A stretch of DNA of 11,335 bases from Bacteroidota bacterium (GTDB lineage: Bacteria; Bacteroidota; Ignavibacteria; Ignavibacteriales; Melioribacteraceae), in assembly GCA_021812745.1 (NCBI GenBank), contig JAKAMS010000049.1, positions 1 to 11,335 of the forward strand, written 5' to 3'. Positions within the stretch are counted from its first letter, which is position 1, and each line of letters begins with the position of its first letter. Below are positions 1-7,888 of the stretch, one piece after another. The notes beneath the pieces were generated by a model, which saw only the letters and a program-made list of their open reading frames with translations, ran no database searches and was not told the DNA's origin. A program made the position numbers and the translations under genes.

Positions 1-797
1 TCACGTCTGAAACAAGGCGAGTAACCGACATATTTAATCGGTAAATCTTTCTCAGCAAGAATTTCATCACGGTGTATATTTGTTATTGGAACTTCCGCTG
101 TTGGAACCGGATACAAACCGTCTTTCTCTATAAAATACATATCTTCTTCCATCTTGGGAATTTGTCCCGTACCCTTCATTGATTCTCTATTTACAAGTAC
201 CGGCGGAAATATTTCTGAATATCCGTGATCGTTCAAATGAGAATCCAACATAAAATTAATGAGTGCACGTTCCAGTGTTGCGCCTTTTCCCATGTAAAGA
301 GGAAAACCGGAACCAGAAATTTTTGTTCCTCTTTCAAAATCTAGAATGGAATGCTTCTTCCCAAGTTCGATATGATCTAGAACCTTAAAATCATTTGTGA
401 ATGAAAATCCCTCCGGCAGCCATTGGCGGACTTCTACATTTTGTTCTGCTGTAGCTCCTACCGGAACAGATGAATGCGCAAGGTTTGGTGTACTGCGTAA
501 AATATTTTCTAATTTATCTTCAACGTCACGGAGCTGTCCATCAAGCAAAGCGATCTCGTCTCCAACACGCTTCATCTCAGCAAAGACTCCAGTTGTATCT
601 TGCCCGGCTTTTTTCATTTGAGGTATTTGAGATGAAACTTGATTCTTCTTCGCTTTCAAATCTTCAGTCTTAGCAATAAATGAACGGCGTTGCTCATCCA
701 ACTCAAGCACTTCGTTAACAATATCTTTTGCGTTTTTGTTTAGCAACCCTTGTCTAACTAATTCCGGGTTTTCTCTAATGAATTTAACGTCTAACAT
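1..797 (-). CDS. serS: Seryl-tRNA synthetase, N-terminal 265 residues (3' end outside window)
   Basis: Class II synthetase that charges tRNA-Ser with serine in the cytoplasm. The visible part starts MLDVKFIRENPELVRQGL, a standard SerRS N-terminus, and residues about 30-100 form the charged, heptad-like helical arm that grips the tRNA long variable loop. The catalytic domain begins near residue 145. It shows the motif 1 region (GSGFPLYMGKGATLERALINF, from about residue 161), then TGQIPK (210-215), the TAEVPITN stretch (233-240), and the start of motif 2 (CFRR, 262-265), where the window ends. SerRS is usually about 425 residues, so roughly 160 are missing. The ATG is preceded by AAGAGGA at a good distance. 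The gene lies 100 bases downstream of leuS on the same strand and may be partly co-transcribed with it. No frameshift is visible. Confidence 0.96.
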   Translation of the reverse strand, partial: MLDVKFIRENPELVRQGLLNKNAKDIVNEVLELDEQRRSFIAKTEDLKAKKNQVSSQIPQMKKAGQDTTGVFAEMKRVGDEIALLDGQLRDVEDKLENILRSTPNLAHSSVPVGATAEQNVEVRQWLPEGFSFTNDFKVLDHIELGKKHSILDFERGTKISGSGFPLYMGKGATLERALINFMLDSHLNDHGYSEIFPPVLVNRESMKGTGQIPKMEEDMYFIEKDGLYPVPTAEVPITNIHRDEILAEKDLPIKYVGYSPCFRR

Positions 798-861
798 TTT
801 TTCCTCTTTTGATCTCAGTGAAAATCAGAGTCGTATCTGTCATCAGCTTGCTAATAGCACA

Positions 862-895
862 CGGATAACACAGATTGAACGGATTAACACAGATT
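862..895. repeat. Two direct copies of CGGAT(T)AACACAGATT
   Basis: The leuS-serS gap contains CGGATAACACAGATT at 862-876 and CGGATTAACACAGATT at 880-895. The copies differ by one inserted T and start 18 bases apart. The second copy ends just beyond the leuS stop codon (898-900, minus strand). The remaining 60 or so bases of the gap carry only the serS leader and Shine-Dalgarno. The function is unknown. It may be one local member of a dispersed intergenic repeat. Confidence 0.7.
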
Positions 896-897
896 TT

Positions 898-3363
898 TTA
901 TTTGATTACGATAGTATAAATTTTATTTGGTACATAAATTTCTTTAACTACTTGTTTGCCGTCTGTGTATGATCTAACTTTTTCATCGGCAAAAACAGCT
1001 TTCTTTACTTCTGCTTCAATCATATCAACCGGCAAATCAATTTTCGATCGGACTTTTCCGTTTATCTGAACAACAATTGTCATGTTATCAACCGAAAGAG
1101 CTTTTTCATCAACATCAAACCAAACAGGATTTTGGAAAAGCGATTTTTCTTTGCCAAGAAGTTTCCAGCTTTCCTCACCAAGATGCGGTGCCAAAGGTGC
1201 AATCATCACAGCAAATCTTTCAAGAATATAAGTCTGCAAATCTTTTCTGCAGTCACTTATATTTTTCATTTCGTTGGAAAGCTCCATCAAAGTAGCAACA
1301 GCGGTGTTGAATCTAAAGTTCTCAATTTCAATATCCGTCTTTTGTATTGACTGATTCACTTTTCTATAAATTGATTTTTCAACTTCACTTAATTCGGAAA
1401 TTTCATATTTATCTTTAGCCGGAAATTCTTTTGCAGAATTTGCATGCACTTCGAACATTGTATAAGCTCTTTGCACAAAGCGGTCAACACCAACAATTCC
1501 TTTATCGCTCCAATCGCCGCCAAGTTCATATGGACCCATAAACATCAGGTACATTCTAAAAACATCTGCGCCGTAATTTTCCATAAATGAATGCGGGTCC
1601 ACAACATTGCCTCTGGATTTAGACATCTTTGCGCCTTGTGCAGTAATTGTTCCTTGATGTATAAGTTTTTGAAATGGCTCATTGCTATTCACCATTCCAA
1701 TATCTCTCAAAAATTTGTGAATGAAGCGCGCATACAGCAGATGCATAACTGCATGTTCAGCACCGCCTACATACATATCCACCGGAGTCCATTTATTTGC
1801 AAGATTGGAATCGAACATTGCACTGCTAAAGTTTGGGTTCATGTAACGGAGATAATACCATGATGAATCAACAAAAGTATCCATCGTATCAACATCTCGT
1901 TTTGCCGGTGCACCGCACTTTGGACAGGTAGTGTTTACAAAATCATTATTGCTTGCTAACGGAGAACCGCCATCTGGTTTGAAAGCAACTTCATAAGGAA
2001 GCACAACGGGAAGCTGATCTTCGGGAACCGGAACTTCGCCGCATTTATCGCAATAGATAACCGGTATTGGTGTGCCCCAATAACGCTGGCGAGAAATAAG
2101 CCAATCACGTAATCTGTAATTAATTTTTCTTTTTCCAATTTTATTTGTTTCAAGGTCATCAGTAACTTTTTCAATTCCAATGTCGGATTGCAGTCCGATG
2201 TATTTACCGGAATTGATCATCGCTCCGACTTCAGTAAAAGCTGCTTTTAGTTCATCATTAGCATCTGTACCGGATTCAAGAATAACTTTACGGATTGGCA
2301 GATTAAATTTCTTTGCAAACTCAAAATCGCGCTCATCGTGTCCGGGCACAGCCATAACACATCCCGTTCCGTATGTAGCAAGTGCGTAATCGGCAATCCA
2401 AATTGGAATCCGCTCCATGTTAACCGGATTGATAGCATACGCTCCGGTTGGCACACCGGTTTTTTCTTTTACAGTGGATGTTCTTTCAATTTCGCTTAAT
2501 GATTTTACCGATTCAATATATTTATCAACACCTTCTTTGAATTCCGGTTTTGTAATTCTTTGAACAATATCTTTTTCAGGCGCAATAACTACGTAAGTTA
2601 CACCGAATAATGTATCCGGGCGTGTAGTAAATACGGTAATTTTTTCATCGTGTCCTTCAACTGCAAATTCTACTTCGGTGCCTACACTTTTACCAATCCA
2701 ATTTGTCTGCATCAATTTTGTTTTTTCCGGCCAATCAATTTTATTGAGACCGTCCAGAAGTTCATCTGCATAATTTGTAATCTTAAAAAACCATTGAGTA
2801 AGATTTTTTTGAATTACTGTTGTTCCGCAACGTTCACATGTTCCGTCGTTTAATACTTGTTCATTTGCCAATACAGTTTGATCTTTAGGACACCAATTAA
2901 CAGGCGCATTTTTTCTGTAAGCTAAACCTTTTTTGTAAAGCTGAAGAAAGAGCCACTGGTTCCATTTATAATATTCCGGAACGCACGTCATTAACTCCGC
3001 ATCCCAATCGTACATTCCGCCCATTTGTTTCATCATATCGCGGATATCCGCAATATTTTTCAACGTACTGTCTTTGGGGTGAACACCTGTTTTAATCGCA
3101 TAATTTTCAGCCGGCAACCCAAAAGCATCATAACCCATCGGTTCAAAAACATTATAACCCTTCAGTTTTTTGAATCTCGCCCATGAATCCGTCGGTCCGT
3201 AATTGTACCAATGTCCTATATGCATTTTTGCGGCGGATGGATAAATAAACATTACAAGGCAATAAATTTTTTCGCGGAGGTTTGCCAAATCAGTTTTGTG
3301 AACTTTCTTTTCTTCCCAAAACTTTTGCCAGTTGCTTTCAACTTCTTTAAAAGGATATTTCAT
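898..3363 (-). CDS. leuS: Leucyl-tRNA synthetase
   Basis: Class I synthetase that charges tRNA-Leu in the cytoplasm; 821 residues, within the bacterial LeuRS range. In order: the HIGH signature (MHIGHW, H48-H51); Cys residues that could bind zinc (C158, C176, C179); the CP1 editing domain with the threonine-rich TTRPDTLFG (246-254) and GHDERDFE (341-348), whose D346 corresponds to the conserved editing aspartate; a second Cys set (C438, C441, C480, C483); the tryptophan-rich stretch DSSWYYLRY (499-507); KMSKS (579-583); and the C-terminal VQINGKVRSK (765-774). The leucine-specific insertion found just before KMSKS in E. coli is absent. The start at 3363 was chosen because MKYPFKEVESNWQKFW is the usual LeuRS N-terminus. 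The reading frame stays open to 3456, but those 31 residues look unrelated. The ribosome binding site is weak (TTGAGAATT). MFIYPS replaces the common MFPYPS next to HIGH. Confidence 0.97.
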   Translation of the reverse strand: MKYPFKEVESNWQKFWEEKKVHKTDLANLREKIYCLVMFIYPSAAKMHIGHWYNYGPTDSWARFKKLKGYNVFEPMGYDAFGLPAENYAIKTGVHPKDSTLKNIADIRDMMKQMGGMYDWDAELMTCVPEYYKWNQWLFLQLYKKGLAYRKNAPVNWCPKDQTVLANEQVLNDGTCERCGTTVIQKNLTQWFFKITNYADELLDGLNKIDWPEKTKLMQTNWIGKSVGTEVEFAVEGHDEKITVFTTRPDTLFGVTYVVIAPEKDIVQRITKPEFKEGVDKYIESVKSLSEIERTSTVKEKTGVPTGAYAINPVNMERIPIWIADYALATYGTGCVMAVPGHDERDFEFAKKFNLPIRKVILESGTDANDELKAAFTEVGAMINSGKYIGLQSDIGIEKVTDDLETNKIGKRKINYRLRDWLISRQRYWGTPIPVIYCDKCGEVPVPEDQLPVVLPYEVAFKPDGGSPLASNNDFVNTTCPKCGAPAKRDVDTMDTFVDSSWYYLRYMNPNFSSAMFDSNLANKWTPVDMYVGGAEHAVMHLLYARFIHKFLRDIGMVNSNEPFQKLIHQGTITAQGAKMSKSRGNVVDPHSFMENYGADVFRMYLMFMGPYELGGDWSDKGIVGVDRFVQRAYTMFEVHANSAKEFPAKDKYEISELSEVEKSIYRKVNQSIQKTDIEIENFRFNTAVATLMELSNEMKNISDCRKDLQTYILERFAVMIAPLAPHLGEESWKLLGKEKSLFQNPVWFDVDEKALSVDNMTIVVQINGKVRSKIDLPVDMIEAEVKKAVFADEKVRSYTDGKQVVKEIYVPNKIYTIVIK

Positions 3364-3528
3364 AATTCTCAATAGTATTTTAAAAATGCATCGGAAATTA
3401 TGGAAAATGGAGAGGGTTATCAAGGAAAGCACTGTAAATAAGCCATTTAATATCAATCATTGCGGAACTATTTGAGTCAATTATTCATTTTATATTTGTA
3501 TTAACAATATCAAAGCTCTGGTAACTAT
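3364..3528. other. Divergent intergenic region between leuS and zwf
   Basis: This 165-base gap must hold promoters for leuS (leftward) and zwf (rightward). The zwf side contains the -7-like element described separately. On the leuS side I found no exact TAnnTTTG element. The leuS frame stays open through 3456, but the sequence looks like chance coding. No strong hairpin was seen. Confidence 0.6.
3471..3498 (+). promoter_or_regulatory. Candidate Bacteroidota-type promoter for zwf
   Basis: TATATTTG at 3491-3498 is an exact match to the -7 consensus TAnnTTTG of the Bacteroidota primary sigma factor. TTTG at 3471-3474 could be the -33 element, but the 16-base spacer is shorter than the usual 19 or so. 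Transcription would start near 3505, giving a leader of about 24 bases. No clear Shine-Dalgarno precedes the zwf ATG, which is common in this group. Confidence 0.45.
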
Positions 3529-5049
3529 ATGAATAAACCATTAGACCATATTTTTGTAATATTCGGTGCCTCCGGAGATTTAACAAAAAGAAAATTAATA
3601 CCGGCGATTTATTCTTTATATGTGCAAAATCTTTTGCCGGATAAATTTGCTCTTCTCGGAACTTCCCGCAGTCAGTTCAATGATGAAGAATTCCGCTCAA
3701 AAATGAAAAAATCACTTTTTGAGTTTAAGGAGATTGATGATCTATCCAAGGTAGATGAATTTTTAAAAAAAATATTTTACCAGCAGTTGAATTCCGAAAA
3801 CAGCAACACATATATAAATTTATCAAATAAATTAAATTCATTAAGAGCCGACAACGATATTGGCGGAAATACAATTTACTATTTGTCAACACCACCTAAC
3901 CTCTATCCGGTAATTCCAAAGAATTTAGCCGCCAACAACATGAACCAAGAAAATGACGGATGGAAAAGATTAATCATAGAAAAACCATTCGGATATGATT
4001 TTGATTCTGCCGAGAAATTAAAAAACGGATTGCTGCTGAACTGGACAGAGGAACAAATATTCAGAATAGATCATTACCTTGGAAAAGAAACAGTACAAAA
4101 TCTTTTAGTAACAAGATTCTCAAATGGAATTTTTGAACCGCTCTGGAACAGAAATTTCATTCATCATGTTGAAGTTACATCCGCCGAGAGCATAGGAGTT
4201 GAAGAACGAGGCGGTTATTATGATTCATCCGGAGCTTTGCGCGATATGGTGCAAAATCATTTATTACAAATTGTTGGATTAGTTGCAATGGAACCGCCTT
4301 CCTCTCTTGATTCCATATCAATAAGAAATGAAATTTTGAAAGTGTTCCAATCATTTAGACCAATTAAAAATGAGGACGTAAATCATGTTGCTATTAGAGG
4401 GCAATATCTTGAATCGAAAATAAAAGGCGAACAAGTAAATGGTTATAGAAAAGAAAATGGAGTTGCTCTTAATTCCACAACCGAGACTTACGCTGCAATA
4501 AAATTTTATATTGATAATTGGCGCTGGGGCGGAATTCCATTTTATATCAGAACAGGAAAAAGATTACCAACACGTGTTTCCGAAATTGTAATTCATTTTA
4601 ATCCGACACCTCATTTTCTCTTCAGCAAAGACGGTTCCACAAATCCATGTAATCAATTGGTATTACGTATCCAGCCGGACGAAGGAATTCTTTTAAAATT
4701 CGGAATGAAAATTCCCGGCGCTGGTTTCGATGTTCAAAACGTTAATATGGATTTTCATTATTCTGATTTATCGTCACAAAGAATTCCATCTGCTTATGAA
4801 CGTCTTTTATATGATTCAATGAGAGGCGATTCAACTTTATTCGCGCGCAGCGAAGAGGTAATGGCGGCATGGAAATTTTTAATGCCGGTTATTGATGCAT
4901 GGAAAAATGATAAAACTATTCCTCTGCATGGTTATCCATCCGGAACATGGGGACCGGAAAACGCTGATGATTTGATTGAAGGAGAAAGCATGACGTGGCG
5001 TTATCCTTGTAAAAATTTAGCTGACGACGGAATCTATTGTGAACTCTAA
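3529..5049 (+). CDS. zwf: Glucose-6-phosphate 1-dehydrogenase
   Basis: Oxidises glucose 6-phosphate to 6-phosphogluconolactone with reduction of NAD(P)+, the first step of the oxidative pentose phosphate pathway, in the cytoplasm. The protein has 506 residues, normal for the family (about 480-510). The Rossmann nucleotide-binding motif is GASGDLTKRK (13-22). EKPFG follows at 151-155. The active-site signature DHYLGKE is at 181-187, with substrate-binding His182 and Lys186. QNHLLQ (242-247) supplies the probable catalytic base His244, and the RTGKRL stretch is at 341-346. The C-terminal domain is complete. The stop codon lies 8 bases past the start of pgl, so the two genes form a translationally coupled operon. 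The start ATG fits the family N-terminus; there is no good upstream Shine-Dalgarno. No gnd gene accompanies the pair here. Confidence 0.97.
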   Translation: MNKPLDHIFVIFGASGDLTKRKLIPAIYSLYVQNLLPDKFALLGTSRSQFNDEEFRSKMKKSLFEFKEIDDLSKVDEFLKKIFYQQLNSENSNTYINLSNKLNSLRADNDIGGNTIYYLSTPPNLYPVIPKNLAANNMNQENDGWKRLIIEKPFGYDFDSAEKLKNGLLLNWTEEQIFRIDHYLGKETVQNLLVTRFSNGIFEPLWNRNFIHHVEVTSAESIGVEERGGYYDSSGALRDMVQNHLLQIVGLVAMEPPSSLDSISIRNEILKVFQSFRPIKNEDVNHVAIRGQYLESKIKGEQVNGYRKENGVALNSTTETYAAIKFYIDNWRWGGIPFYIRTGKRLPTRVSEIVIHFNPTPHFLFSKDGSTNPCNQLVLRIQPDEGILLKFGMKIPGAGFDVQNVNMDFHYSDLSSQRIPSAYERLLYDSMRGDSTLFARSEEVMAAWKFLMPVIDAWKNDKTIPLHGYPSGTWGPENADDLIEGESMTWRYPCKNLADDGIYCEL

Positions 5050-5764
5050 AATCGTTATATCAAGAAATATTGAAGAACTTTCAGAACAATTCGCACAGAT
5101 ATTATTAACCGGTGTGAATAAAAGCGAGCATAGTTTTAATTTGGCACTATCCGGCGGCTCCACGCCTAGAATGATATACAAATATTTGGCGGACAATTAT
5201 AAATCCCAAATTGATTGGCATAAAATAAAATTCTTCTGGGGGGATGAAAGATTGGTTCCGCCAAATCACCACGATAGCAATTATAGATTAGCAAAAGAAA
5301 ATCTTTTTTATAAAATAGATGCAGCGCCGGAGAACATATTCCGCATCCATTGCGAACTTGATCCGGAAGAAGAAGCAAACCGGTACGCTTCCATAATAGA
5401 AGAAAATGTTAAATCGGAAAACAATTACCCGCAATTTGATTTATTTATTTTAGGTTTAGGTGAAGACGGGCATACTGCTTCCATATTTCCGGATTCTCTA
5501 AACTTGTTTGAAGAAAAAAAATTTTGTGCTGTTACAGAACATCCCGCAACACATCAGAAAAGAATTACACTGACGGGAACCGTTATTAACAACGCGAAAC
5601 AAGTAGTTTTTCTTGTAACTGGTGAAAGCAAAAGCAAAATTGTTGATATAATCATCAATAGAAAAAGTGGTTTTGAAAAATTGCCTGCGTCCTTAGTTAA
5701 TCCAACTAATGGAGAATTGATCTGGATGCTGGATAATTATTCTGCCGGTTTAATCAAACAGTGA
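5039..5764 (+). CDS. pgl: 6-phosphogluconolactonase (SugarP isomerase/NagB-like type)
   Basis: Hydrolyses 6-phosphogluconolactone to 6-phosphogluconate, the step directly after Zwf. The protein has 241 residues, typical of the DevB/Pgl family. Signatures are NLALSGGSTPR (34-44), FFWGDERLVPPNHHDSNY (65-82) and FILGLGEDGHTASIFP (136-151), with His145 as the likely catalytic residue. The start is GTG at 5039, inside the end of zwf with an 11-base overlap. This start gives the expected N-terminus, and a GACGGAA stretch lies upstream as a weak Shine-Dalgarno. The overlap with zwf supports translational coupling and leaves little doubt about pathway assignment. No frameshift is visible. Confidence 0.95.
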   Translation: MNSKIVISRNIEELSEQFAQILLTGVNKSEHSFNLALSGGSTPRMIYKYLADNYKSQIDWHKIKFFWGDERLVPPNHHDSNYRLAKENLFYKIDAAPENIFRIHCELDPEEEANRYASIIEENVKSENNYPQFDLFILGLGEDGHTASIFPDSLNLFEEKKFCAVTEHPATHQKRITLTGTVINNAKQVVFLVTGESKSKIVDIIINRKSGFEKLPASLVNPTNGELIWMLDNYSAGLIKQ

Positions 5765-5780
5765 ACCGACCGGCTGGCGG
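5744..5780 (+). terminator. Weak GC-rich hairpin candidate at the end of pgl
   Basis: GCCGGT (5744-5749) can pair with ACCGGC (5769-5774). Alternatively, CGGTT (5746-5750) pairs with AACCG (5764-5768). A short CCG/CGG stem at 5766-5780 is a third option. The patch is conspicuously GC-rich for its surroundings and lies over the pgl stop codon. The nearest T run (5800-5804) is about 20 bases away, so this is not a classic intrinsic terminator. Confidence 0.25.
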
Positions 5781-5803
5781 AGTTTCATTTACCATACGCT
5801 TTT

Positions 5804-5809
5804 TATAAT
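5804..5809 (+). promoter_or_regulatory. Possible -10 element upstream of the S9 peptidase gene
   Basis: TATAAT followed by TTG (5804-5812) sits 33 bases before the peptidase ATG, in the only noncoding gap between pgl and that gene. It resembles both a classical -10 box and a TAnnTTTG element with altered spacing. No convincing -35/-33 partner was found. Confidence 0.3.
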
Positions 5810-5842
5810 TTGCATACAAAATAATAATTATCCGAGGCAGCA

Positions 5843-7876
5843 ATGAAGTACTTCGTTCGTTTAATAATTTTAGTTCTCGCTCTAACATCTATAAGCGCAC
5901 AACAAAAACGCGCAATGACAGTGGAAGATATGTGGAATATGAAACGCGTCGGTAGTTTCGATATTTCTCCCGATGGGAAAACTATTGCGTTCGCAACAAC
6001 TTCTTATAACATGGCAACAAACAAATCCAATTCAGATATATGGCTAATTGATTCAGACGGAAAAAATATCCGTGCGTTCAAAGATTCCGAAGTGAGCGAA
6101 AGCTCTCCAAAATTTTCACCGGACGGGAAAAAGATCGCATATTCAAAGAAAGGTCAAATCTGGATCAGCAACATAGATGGCTCGGGTGATGAGCAATTGA
6201 CAGATCTATATACGGGCGCATCCGGAATGGTTTGGTCTAATGACGGAACGAAAATTTTATTTGTATCGGATGTATATCCGGATTGTACAACACAAGACTG
6301 CAATAAACAAAAAGACGAAGCCGCAGAGAAAAGTTTAGTGAAAGCATCAATCATTACGGAATTGATGTACAGAAATTTCGATCACTGGCGCGGAGAAAAA
6401 CGAAGTCACTTATTCTTATATGATCTTGCGAGCAAAGAATATGTTGATTTAACATTCGGCAGTACATTCGAAGTTCCTCCGGTTGACCTCGGGTCTGATA
6501 ATGATTACTCATTCTCGCCTGATGGAAAAGAAGTTGCCTTCACAATGAACACCGATAAAGTCGTAGCAACTAGTACGAACAATGATATTTTTGTTATCAA
6601 ACTTGACGAAGTAAAAAAGAACGCCCCAACACCTTATAAACTAATTTCAAAAAGCAAAGGAAGCGATTCTCAGCCTGTTTATTCACCGGATGGAAAATTT
6701 ATAGCGTTCACATCAATGGCTCGTGCGGGATTTGAAGCCGATAAAAAATCAATTGTACTTTATAACCGCGCTACCGGCGCATTAAAAAATCTTACGGGAA
6801 AAATTGATCTGACTGCAGGACAAATTATTTGGTCGCCCGATTCAAAATATATTTATTTCGATGCTCCAAATGAAGTTTACAATTCGATCTACAAAATCAA
6901 CACCGAAACCGGAAAGAACGAAGTTGTTGTTAAGGAAAACGGAAATTCAACTTTAGCAATTTCACCGGATGGACAGACATTGTTTTTCAAAAAACAGAAA
7001 TCAACATTGCCCTACGAAATTTTCTCTGTCAATGCTAACGGAGGAACACCGAAGCAATTGACCTTTGTTAACAAAGAATTGCTTTCACAGCTTGAGATGA
7101 GTGATATAGAAACTTTTTGGAGTAATGGAGCTAAAGGCGCAAAGGTTCAGTCAATTCTTGTTAAGCCGCCATTTTTCGATCCGGCAAAAAAATATCCGTT
7201 CATATTTCTAATTCACGGCGGACCTCAAGGTCACTGGCTTGATGAATTTCATTTCAGATGGAATGTTCAAATGTTTGCCGCCAAAGGTTATGTTGTTGTT
7301 GCAACAAATCCAAGAGGCAGTCAAGGTTACGGACAAAAATTTTGCGATGAAATCTCGCGCGATTGGGGCGGTAAAGTTTATACCGATTTGATGAACGCGT
7401 GCGATTATGCAATCAAAAATTATAAATTCATTGATCCGAAAAATACTTTTGCAGCCGGTGCATCTTACGGCGGCTACATGATTAACTGGCTTGAAGGTCA
7501 TACTTCAAGATTCAATGCGGTTGTTAGCCATGATGGCGTTTTCGATTTGGAAAGCATGACCGGATCAACAGAAGAATTGTGGTTTCCTTTATGGGAATAC
7601 GGCGGCCCTTATTGGAAAGACAGAACCGACTATGAAAAATTTTCTCCGAACCGTTTTATAAAAAATTTCAAAACTCCAATGCTTATTGTCCACAGTGGTC
7701 ATGATTATCGCGTGCCGGAAGGTCAAGCAATGGAATTATTCACTGCGCTGCAGCTTATGAATGTTGAAAGTAAATTTTTGTATTTCCCGGATGAGACACA
7801 CTTTGTTCAAAAAGCTCAGAACGCGCGTTTATGGTGGAATACCGTCTTTGATTGGTTCGATCAACATAAAAAATAA
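5843..7876 (+). CDS. Secreted S9-family dipeptidyl peptidase (DPP5-like)
   Basis: Serine peptidase of the prolyl oligopeptidase family. DPP5 enzymes of Bacteroidota release dipeptides from oligopeptides in the periplasm. The protein has 677 residues, close to the DPP5 size. A signal peptide covers about residues 1-19 (MKYFVR, hydrophobic core, then SISAQ). It is followed by MTVEDMWNMKRVGS, a hallmark start of this subfamily. The N-terminal beta-propeller shows repeated S-P-D-G motifs at 41, 91, 131 (SNDG), 224, 280, 330 (SPDS) and 373. The alpha/beta-hydrolase domain runs from about 430 to 677 with oxyanion-region HGGPQG (458-463), nucleophile Ser541 in GASYGG, Asp621 in GHDYRVP and His653 in DETHF, a complete triad. 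C148 and C153 could form a disulfide. Good Shine-Dalgarno (CCGAGG). A DUF1232 gene follows after 12 bases. Export is inferred; the exact cleavage specificity is not readable. Confidence 0.9.
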   Translation: MKYFVRLIILVLALTSISAQQKRAMTVEDMWNMKRVGSFDISPDGKTIAFATTSYNMATNKSNSDIWLIDSDGKNIRAFKDSEVSESSPKFSPDGKKIAYSKKGQIWISNIDGSGDEQLTDLYTGASGMVWSNDGTKILFVSDVYPDCTTQDCNKQKDEAAEKSLVKASIITELMYRNFDHWRGEKRSHLFLYDLASKEYVDLTFGSTFEVPPVDLGSDNDYSFSPDGKEVAFTMNTDKVVATSTNNDIFVIKLDEVKKNAPTPYKLISKSKGSDSQPVYSPDGKFIAFTSMARAGFEADKKSIVLYNRATGALKNLTGKIDLTAGQIIWSPDSKYIYFDAPNEVYNSIYKINTETGKNEVVVKENGNSTLAISPDGQTLFFKKQKSTLPYEIFSVNANGGTPKQLTFVNKELLSQLEMSDIETFWSNGAKGAKVQSILVKPPFFDPAKKYPFIFLIHGGPQGHWLDEFHFRWNVQMFAAKGYVVVATNPRGSQGYGQKFCDEISRDWGGKVYTDLMNACDYAIKNYKFIDPKNTFAAGASYGGYMINWLEGHTSRFNAVVSHDGVFDLESMTGSTEELWFPLWEYGGPYWKDRTDYEKFSPNRFIKNFKTPMLIVHSGHDYRVPEGQAMELFTALQLMNVESKFLYFPDETHFVQKAQNARLWWNTVFDWFDQHKK

Positions 7877-7878
7877 TT

Positions 7879-7883
7879 GGGGG
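7879..7883 (+). promoter_or_regulatory. Shine-Dalgarno-like GGGGG deciding the ykvA start
   Basis: GGGGG lies 5 bases before the ATG at 7889. The frame could begin at TTG 7877, immediately after the peptidase stop, but that codon overlaps this element and lacks any upstream ribosome binding site. The ATG is therefore preferred. Confidence 0.5.
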
Positions 7884-7888
7884 TAAAA

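Noticed and set aside
736..972. Plus-strand open frame of 78 codons across the serS start and leuS end
   Set aside because: It overlaps two well-supported minus-strand genes and has no ribosome binding site or family resemblance.
3364..3456. In-frame upstream extension of leuS by 31 residues
   Set aside because: The extension (MILNGLFTVLSLIT and onward) is unlike any LeuRS N-terminus, while the ATG at 3363 gives the standard MKYPFKEVE start.
7208..7501. 97-codon minus-strand open frame inside the S9 peptidase gene
   Set aside because: It is antisense to the alpha/beta-hydrolase domain, including the nucleophile motif, so coding constraint on the plus strand explains it.
7877..7888. TTG start for the YkvA protein immediately after the peptidase stop
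   Set aside because: The codon overlaps the GGGGG element, which is correctly spaced for the ATG at 7889.
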